Below, piece after piece: positions 59,777-64,000 of a stretch of DNA of 64,000 bases. The DNA is from Lignipirellula cremea. Its GTDB lineage: Bacteria > Planctomycetota > Planctomycetia > Pirellulales > Pirellulaceae. How positions within the stretch are numbered: the stretch's first letter is position 1; the number at the start of each line of letters is the position of its first letter. The notes beneath the pieces are model-generated. The model saw only the letters and a list, made by a program, of their open reading frames with translations. It had not been told where the DNA came from and made no database searches. Both the position numbers and the translations under genes were made by a program. The stretch covers positions 1,655,001 through 1,719,000 of the forward strand of contig NZ_CP036433.1 in NCBI RefSeq assembly GCF_007751035.1, given 5' to 3'.

Positions 59777-61225
59777 CTACTTTTTCTCTGCGGCGGCGGG
59801 CAGGCCGAAGCAGTAGACGGCCGTTTTGGTGCGGAAGTAAACCCGTCCGTCGGCAATGGCCGGAGAGGCCTGGATCTCGCTGTCGAGCGTCGCCGTGTGC
59901 AGATTCTCCCAGTCGGCGACGGCCGAGACGACCGATACATTGCCGTCGAGATCGCCCAGGTAAAGTTTCCCGTCGCCCAGGGCGGGCGAACCGTAGATCG
60001 TGCCGCGGGCGCCCAGGCGAGCGCTGCGCAGCACCTTGCCGGACTCGGCGTCGATGCTCTGCAGGATGCCGCCTTCGTTGGCGATCAGCAGTACGCCCTG
60101 GTGGAACACGGCCGACGGCGTGCGGGGCATTGACCGCTCGATCGACCAGGCTAGATTCTCGTCGCTCCGATCGGCCGGTCCGCCAGGCAAAATACAGAGC
60201 AGCCCGCCGGTGTAGGGCTGGGACAGTTCGTCGAAGGCGCCGTACTCGGCCGGGCTGACGCCGCCGCTGGCGTCGGTGTCGAAGCGAGCAAAGAACGTCT
60301 TCAGGAAGCAGGCCGGCAACTCGGAAGGCTGCAAGGCCTTGTCCGCGTTCTGGTCGTACTTCTGCAGCAGTTGCCCAAACGGCGTACTGCGGGCTCCGCC
60401 CGGGGGAGAACTGCCGTGCGTATACAGCCGGCCGTTCCCGGCCGCGAGCGGCGTCGGGTTCACGACCGCCGGCGTCCCGCGAAAGTACCAGGCCGGTTCA
60501 CCTGTCTCCAGGTGATGGCCCACGACCATGCCGGATCCGGCAACCACCAGGAACTCGCCGTCTTCGCACTTCCAGGTAACGGGGGTCGAGTAGTTTCGGC
60601 CAAACAGAAAGCGGTGCGACCGCCAGCTCTCTTCGCCAGTCCTTTTATCGAGCGCGACCAGGAGTGAATCGCCATCGTGGTCCAGCACCAGGATCACCAG
60701 GTCCCCGACCAGGATGGGCGAACCGGACTGGTTGAACTGGTTCACCAGCGGCCCAAACGGCTGCTCCCACAGCAGCTTGCCGTCGAGGTCCAGGCAAACC
60801 AGGCCGCGGGTTTCCAGAAAGCAGATGACCCGTTCGCCATCGGTCGTCGGCGTGGGCGTCGCCAATCGTTTGCCGGAGGTCTTGAGCGTGCTCTCCAGCG
60901 GATGCCGCCACAGCACGCGCCCATCGGCCGCATCGAGCGCGAGCACGGCGACCTCATCCTTGTTTTCGGCCGTGGTCAAAAACAGACGACCGCCGCCGAT
61001 GACGGGCGACGAAATACCTTCGGCCGTCGGCGTTTTCCACAGCAGGTTTTCGTCGGGACCAATCCGGTCCGGCAGCGGCTGAGTACTGGCCGAAACGCCA
61101 GTGCCGTTCGGTCCATGAAAGCGGGGCCAGGCCGCCTCTCCGCCGACAGCAACCGCCGCCGGATAGACCAGCAGCAACAACGCGAGCCAGCGAGAAACGG
61201 GGGAAGGCGACAGCAGCGGAGTCAT
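59777..61225 (-). CDS. PQQ-like beta-propeller repeat protein with EF-hand insert
   Basis: ATG 61225 (GAGG about 9 nt upstream) gives 482 residues with a Sec signal (RWLALLLLVYPAAVAVGG). Beta-propeller blades of the PQQ/quinoprotein type are clear: ENLLWKTPTAEGISSPVIGG, DAADGRVLWRHPLEST, LDLDGKLLWEQPFGPL, LDKRTGEESWRSHRFLFG, LETGEPAWYFRGTPAVVNPT. Between blades lies an EF-hand-like pair (QKYDQNADKALQPSELPACF and ARFDTDASGGVSPAEYGAFD), a calcium-binding insertion common in planctomycetes. No dehydrogenase catalytic motif is seen, so it may be a scaffold or non-enzymatic. The upstream extension to 61687 is rejected. It is divergent from the sulfatase at 61498. Confidence 0.9.
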   Translation of the reverse strand: MTPLLSPSPVSRWLALLLLVYPAAVAVGGEAAWPRFHGPNGTGVSASTQPLPDRIGPDENLLWKTPTAEGISSPVIGGGRLFLTTAENKDEVAVLALDAADGRVLWRHPLESTLKTSGKRLATPTPTTDGERVICFLETRGLVCLDLDGKLLWEQPFGPLVNQFNQSGSPILVGDLVILVLDHDGDSLLVALDKRTGEESWRSHRFLFGRNYSTPVTWKCEDGEFLVVAGSGMVVGHHLETGEPAWYFRGTPAVVNPTPLAAGNGRLYTHGSSPPGGARSTPFGQLLQKYDQNADKALQPSELPACFLKTFFARFDTDASGGVSPAEYGAFDELSQPYTGGLLCILPGGPADRSDENLAWSIERSMPRTPSAVFHQGVLLIANEGGILQSIDAESGKVLRSARLGARGTIYGSPALGDGKLYLGDLDGNVSVVSAVADWENLHTATLDSEIQASPAIADGRVYFRTKTAVYCFGLPAAAEKK

Positions 61226-61497
61226 GGGCGACCTCAACACAGGCAGGTTCCCGGCAGGGAATTCGCAGGCCAGCGGAAGGGACGTCACGCCGGCCAGGGG
61301 CAGGATTTCTACCTCGTCAGCATGGCTGCCCAGCGGCCGTAATGCAAGCGCCGAAAGGGGACGAACTTTGGCCTGTTCGCTCCAAAATGGAAATCGGATC
61401 GTCCGTTCCGTCTCGATTGAATTGACCCGCGGCGGCGGACGTTCGATACTGGGGCTGCTACGATCCGTCACCCTTTGAATCAATGCAGGAGCATCGC

Positions 61498-63000
61498 ATG
61501 CCAGGCCGCCTTTCTCTTTCTCTTCCCGGACGATTCCGCGGGGCCGGGTGCTCCCTGGCTCTGGCCGCCCTGGCGCTGGGCGTGGGGCTGATGCCGGCCG
61601 GGCTGGCGTCGGCTGCTGATCGGCCGAACATTGTGTTGATCTTTGTCGACGACCTGGGCTACGCCGATATCGGTCCGTTTGGCTCAAAGACGAACGCGAC
61701 GCCGCACCTGGACCGGATGGCCAAAGAGGGACGCCGCCTGACCAGCTTTTACGCCGCTCCGGTTTGCTCCCCTTCCCGGGCCTCGTTGATGACGGGCTGT
61801 TATCCCAAGCGGGTGCTGCCGATCCCGCATGTGCTCTTCCCCAGTTCGGCCGTCGGGCTGGATCCGTCGGAGAAGACGCTCGCCGAAGTCCTGAAGGACG
61901 AAGGCTACGCTACAGCTTGTATCGGCAAGTGGCACCTGGGCGACCAGCCGGAAATGCTGCCCACGCGGCAAGGCTTTGACTACTACTTCGGCCTGCCGTA
62001 TTCCAACGATATGGGCCCGCCGGAGGACGGCGCCAAGAGCAACCCGGGCCGTCCCGCTCCCCAGAGTCGCCCCAACGGACCGCTGGGAGAAGTCGGTATC
62101 ACGGGGCTGTCGCAGCCGCCGTTGCCGCTGCTGGAGAATGAAACGGTCGTCGCCCGGGTGAAAGCGGGCGAACAGGCCGAGTTGACGGAACAGTACACCG
62201 AGAAGGCCGTCAAGTTTATCCACGACCATCAGAAGGGGCCGTTCTTTCTGTACTTCCCACATACGGCCGTCCACTTTCCCCTTTATCCGAGCGCCAAATT
62301 CGTCAACCAGAGCAAAGGCGGCGGGCTGCTGGGCGACTGGACGCAGGAAGTCGACGGGAGCGTCGGCCGGGTGCTGGATACGCTGCGCGAGCTGAAACTG
62401 GAAGAGAACACGCTGGTGATTTTCACCTCGGATAACGGCGGTTCCCTCCGCAATGGATCGAACAACACGCCCTTGCGGGGCACCAAAGGGGATACGTTTG
62501 AAGGCGGCATTCGCGTGCCGACGATCGTCTGGTGGCCGGGCCGCATTCCGGCCGGAACCGAGACGGCCGGGATCGCCACGACCATGGACGTGCTGCCCAC
62601 CTGCACTGCTTTGGCCGGCGGGAAACTGCCGAGCCGGAAGATCGACGGCGTGGATCTGGGCGCATGGTTGACGGGCAAGGAAGGCGCGGCTTCGCCGCGG
62701 GACACGTTCCTGTATTATCGCGGTCTGGATTTGCGTTGCGTGCGACAAGGACCCTGGAAGCTGATCCTCAAGTCGGGCGCCCTGTATAATCTGGACGACG
62801 ACATCGGCGAAACGCAGAACGTCGCCGCGGAGCACCCCGAGCAGGTGAAGCAGCTGCAGGCTTTGGCCGACGCCAGCGACGCCGATCTGGGCCAGACGGA
62901 CCTTGGTCCCGGCTGTCGCGAGTTAGGCCGCGTCAAGAACCCCCAGCCGCTGATCTCCGCCGACGGCGTGATCCGCCCCGGGTTCGAGCCGCAGCGGTAG
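61498..63000 (+). CDS. Arylsulfatase (type I sulfatase)
   Basis: ATG 61498 (AGGAG 7 nt upstream) gives 500 residues with a signal peptide (GCSLALAALALGVGLMPAGLASA). D51-D52 lie in IVLIFVDDLGYADIGPFG, and the formylglycine motif is C90-S-P-S-R in APVCSPSRASLMTGCYPKRV. Other landmarks are YATACIGKWHLGDQPEMLP, FFLYFPHTAVHFPLYPS, TLVIFTSDNGGSLRNGSNN, RGTKGDTFEGGIRVPTIVWW and a C-terminal YYRGLDLRCVRQGPWKLIL. This is the class that desulfates glycans. It is likely periplasmic. A divergent pair with the PQQ-propeller gene suggests shared regulation. Confidence 0.95.
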   Translation: MPGRLSLSLPGRFRGAGCSLALAALALGVGLMPAGLASAADRPNIVLIFVDDLGYADIGPFGSKTNATPHLDRMAKEGRRLTSFYAAPVCSPSRASLMTGCYPKRVLPIPHVLFPSSAVGLDPSEKTLAEVLKDEGYATACIGKWHLGDQPEMLPTRQGFDYYFGLPYSNDMGPPEDGAKSNPGRPAPQSRPNGPLGEVGITGLSQPPLPLLENETVVARVKAGEQAELTEQYTEKAVKFIHDHQKGPFFLYFPHTAVHFPLYPSAKFVNQSKGGGLLGDWTQEVDGSVGRVLDTLRELKLEENTLVIFTSDNGGSLRNGSNNTPLRGTKGDTFEGGIRVPTIVWWPGRIPAGTETAGIATTMDVLPTCTALAGGKLPSRKIDGVDLGAWLTGKEGAASPRDTFLYYRGLDLRCVRQGPWKLILKSGALYNLDDDIGETQNVAAEHPEQVKQLQALADASDADLGQTDLGPGCRELGRVKNPQPLISADGVIRPGFEPQR

Positions 63001-63010
63001 CGTCCAGAAT

Positions 63011-63084
63011 GCAGGGCAGGTTTGCAACCTGCAATCGCTCCCAGTCCTTCCGTCTTTGATGCGCAGGCTGAAAACCTGCCCTGC
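63011..63084. repeat. 22-bp inverted repeat after the sulfatase gene
   Basis: GCAGGGCAGGTTTGCAACCTGC (positions 63011-63032) and its inverted counterpart (63063-63084) match at 20 of 22 positions with a 30-bp spacer, right after the stop codon. Each arm also contains a self-complementary GCAGGTT-type core. It may act as a terminator or be a dispersed repeat. Confidence 0.75.
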
Positions 63085-63174
63085 GAAAAGGAAAGAACCG
63101 TTCCGTTAGATAAGGCGGCTCCATTTCCCACTGCGGCCTTCTGCAGTCCGACTGCAGACTTGACTTTCGGCGAC

Positions 63175-63197
63175 CATAGTGTAATTTTAACACTATG
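63175..63197. promoter_or_regulatory. Palindrome upstream of pncB, possible NAD-regulator operator
   Basis: CATAGTGTAATTTTAACACTATG is a 23-bp near-perfect palindrome with 8-bp arms (CATAGTGT/ACACTATG), 95 bp before ATG 63293. Its length and AT-rich centre resemble operator forms used by NrtR-type repressors of NAD genes; that identification is my inference. Confidence 0.45.
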
Positions 63198-63292
63198 AGG
63201 CGGCGTGATCCCTACTGCTGTTGCTGACGTTTCTGCGGTATAGAAGGGCTCAAACTGTCTGCGGGCATCTCTGGCCGTACAAGGACTGACTC

Positions 63293-64000
63293 ATGGGGAA
63301 TCCTGTTTACCGCACCTCGCTTGCGTTGCTGACCGATCTGTATCAATTGACCATGGCCTATGGTTACCATCGGACGGGGGCCGCCGAGCAGGAGGCCGTG
63401 TTTCATCTGACCTTTCGCAAGTCGCCCTTTGGCGGCGAGTACGCACTGGCCTGCGGGCTGGCGACCGCGATCGACTGGCTGGAGGACTTCCACTTTGCGG
63501 CGGACGACCTGGAATACCTGGCGACGCTCACCGGCTCTGACGACAAGCCGTTGTTCGACGACCACTTTCTGGCGATGCTGGGCGTGCTGGAGCTGGCTTG
63601 CGATATCGACGCCGTGCCGGAAGGGACGGTCGTCTTTCCACATGAACCGCTGATCCGGGTGCAGGGGCCGCTGGTGCATTGCCAGCTGCTGGAAACGGCT
63701 CTGCTGAACATCCTCAACTTTCAAACGCTCATCGCCACCAAGGCGGCCCGCGTCTGCCATGAAGCGCAAGGCGACCCCGTGCTGGAGTTCGGCCTCCGCC
63801 GGGCCCAGGGGATTGATGGCGGACTGTCGGCCAGCCGGGCCGCTTTTGCGGGCGGCTGTGCGGCCACCTCGAACCTGCTGGCCGGCAAGCTGTATGACAT
63901 TCCGGTGAAGGGGACGCATGCCCATAGCTGGGTGATGACGTTCGACAGCGAGCTGGAAGCTTTTGCGGCTTACGCCGGGGCGTTGCCGAACAACTGCGTG
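63293..64000 (+). CDS. pncB: Nicotinate phosphoribosyltransferase (partial, runs off the right edge)
   Basis: The first 236 residues of PncB are present. The N-terminal [20 protein letters not shown] binds the active site. Further motifs are [59 protein letters not shown] and [18 protein letters not shown] with the conserved phosphorylated-His region. PncB converts nicotinate and PRPP to nicotinate mononucleotide in NAD salvage. AAGGA about 7 nt upstream supports ATG 63293. The C-terminal third is outside the window. A palindromic putative operator lies 95 bp upstream. Confidence 0.96.
   Translation, partial: MGNPVYRTSLALLTDLYQLTMAYGYHRTGAAEQEAVFHLTFRKSPFGGEYALACGLATAIDWLEDFHFAADDLEYLATLTGSDDKPLFDDHFLAMLGVLELACDIDAVPEGTVVFPHEPLIRVQGPLVHCQLLETALLNILNFQTLIATKAARVCHEAQGDPVLEFGLRRAQGIDGGLSASRAAFAGGCAATSNLLAGKLYDIPVKGTHAHSWVMTFDSELEAFAAYAGALPNNCV

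Overview
The window looks like a chromosomal segment of a high-GC planctomycete, most likely of the Pirellulales/Pirellulaceae. The evidence is gene content that is largely characteristic of that group: two DUF1559 proteins, a DUF1549/DUF1553 - DUF1501 - WD40 cluster, three secreted sulfatases, an NPCBM protein, MJ0042-type zinc-ribbon membrane proteins, a PQQ-type beta-propeller and several Tat-exported hydrolases. No rRNA, tRNA, CRISPR array, prophage or plasmid backbone was recognised. Housekeeping genes are scattered among exported proteins.

Layout. 1-5.2 kb: a cut VWA/amidotransferase-fold membrane protein (minus strand) and a tandem DUF1559 paralogue pair. 5.3-7.1 kb: an IS1182-like insertion sequence, then a 124-bp MITE. 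7.1-10.6 kb: a thioredoxin-like ferredoxin, a cytochrome c'-like protein, purM and an XRE regulator. 10.8-16.2 kb: a sulfatase, a fused ABC ATPase-permease, a small Cys-rich protein, and a YciE/CsbD stress pair. 16.5-21.9 kb: an NPCBM protein, an MFS transporter, RidA and a large Tat-exported alpha/beta hydrolase. 22.2-26.5 kb: the DUF1549-DUF1501-WD40 cluster. 26.8-36.6 kb: a zinc peptidase, mnmE, a DUF3124 protein, a lipid kinase, a probable DNA-binding HhH/HTH protein of unknown role, a fatty acid desaturase, rpsD and lpd. 36.7-43.6 kb: a zinc-ribbon/PEGA membrane protein, a TolC-like lipoprotein, an amidohydrolase, then hpf-ptsN-ptsH. 43.8-54.4 kb: two planctomycete proteins of unknown function, an SDR, a FIST protein, ruvX, a lipase-like hydrolase, a Nif3-like protein, a lipoprotein, DinB and a haem DUF3365 protein. 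54.6-64 kb: a second MITE, an ABC-2 exporter operon, a sulfatase, a three-unit GxxExxY repeat array, a divergent PQQ-propeller/sulfatase pair, and the 5' part of a nicotinate phosphoribosyltransferase gene.

The sulfatases, NPCBM protein, large hydrolase and DUF1549/DUF1501 proteins fit a lifestyle of degrading sulfated polysaccharides. The hpf-ptsN-ptsH genes form a reduced nitrogen-type PTS relay without EI, HprK or RapZ nearby.

The most unusual material lies between genes. There are two near-identical MITEs with perfect 4-bp target duplications, one of them nested inside a copy of a dispersed palindromic repeat family. A GxxExxY gene is framed by inverted repeats and flanked by two shorter units that share one internal deletion, which suggests an undescribed mobile or amplifying unit. 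There are also candidate operator palindromes upstream of pncB and of the tolC-like gene. Starts were chosen from Shine-Dalgarno sequences, signal peptides and family length; where I trimmed an upstream extension I say so.
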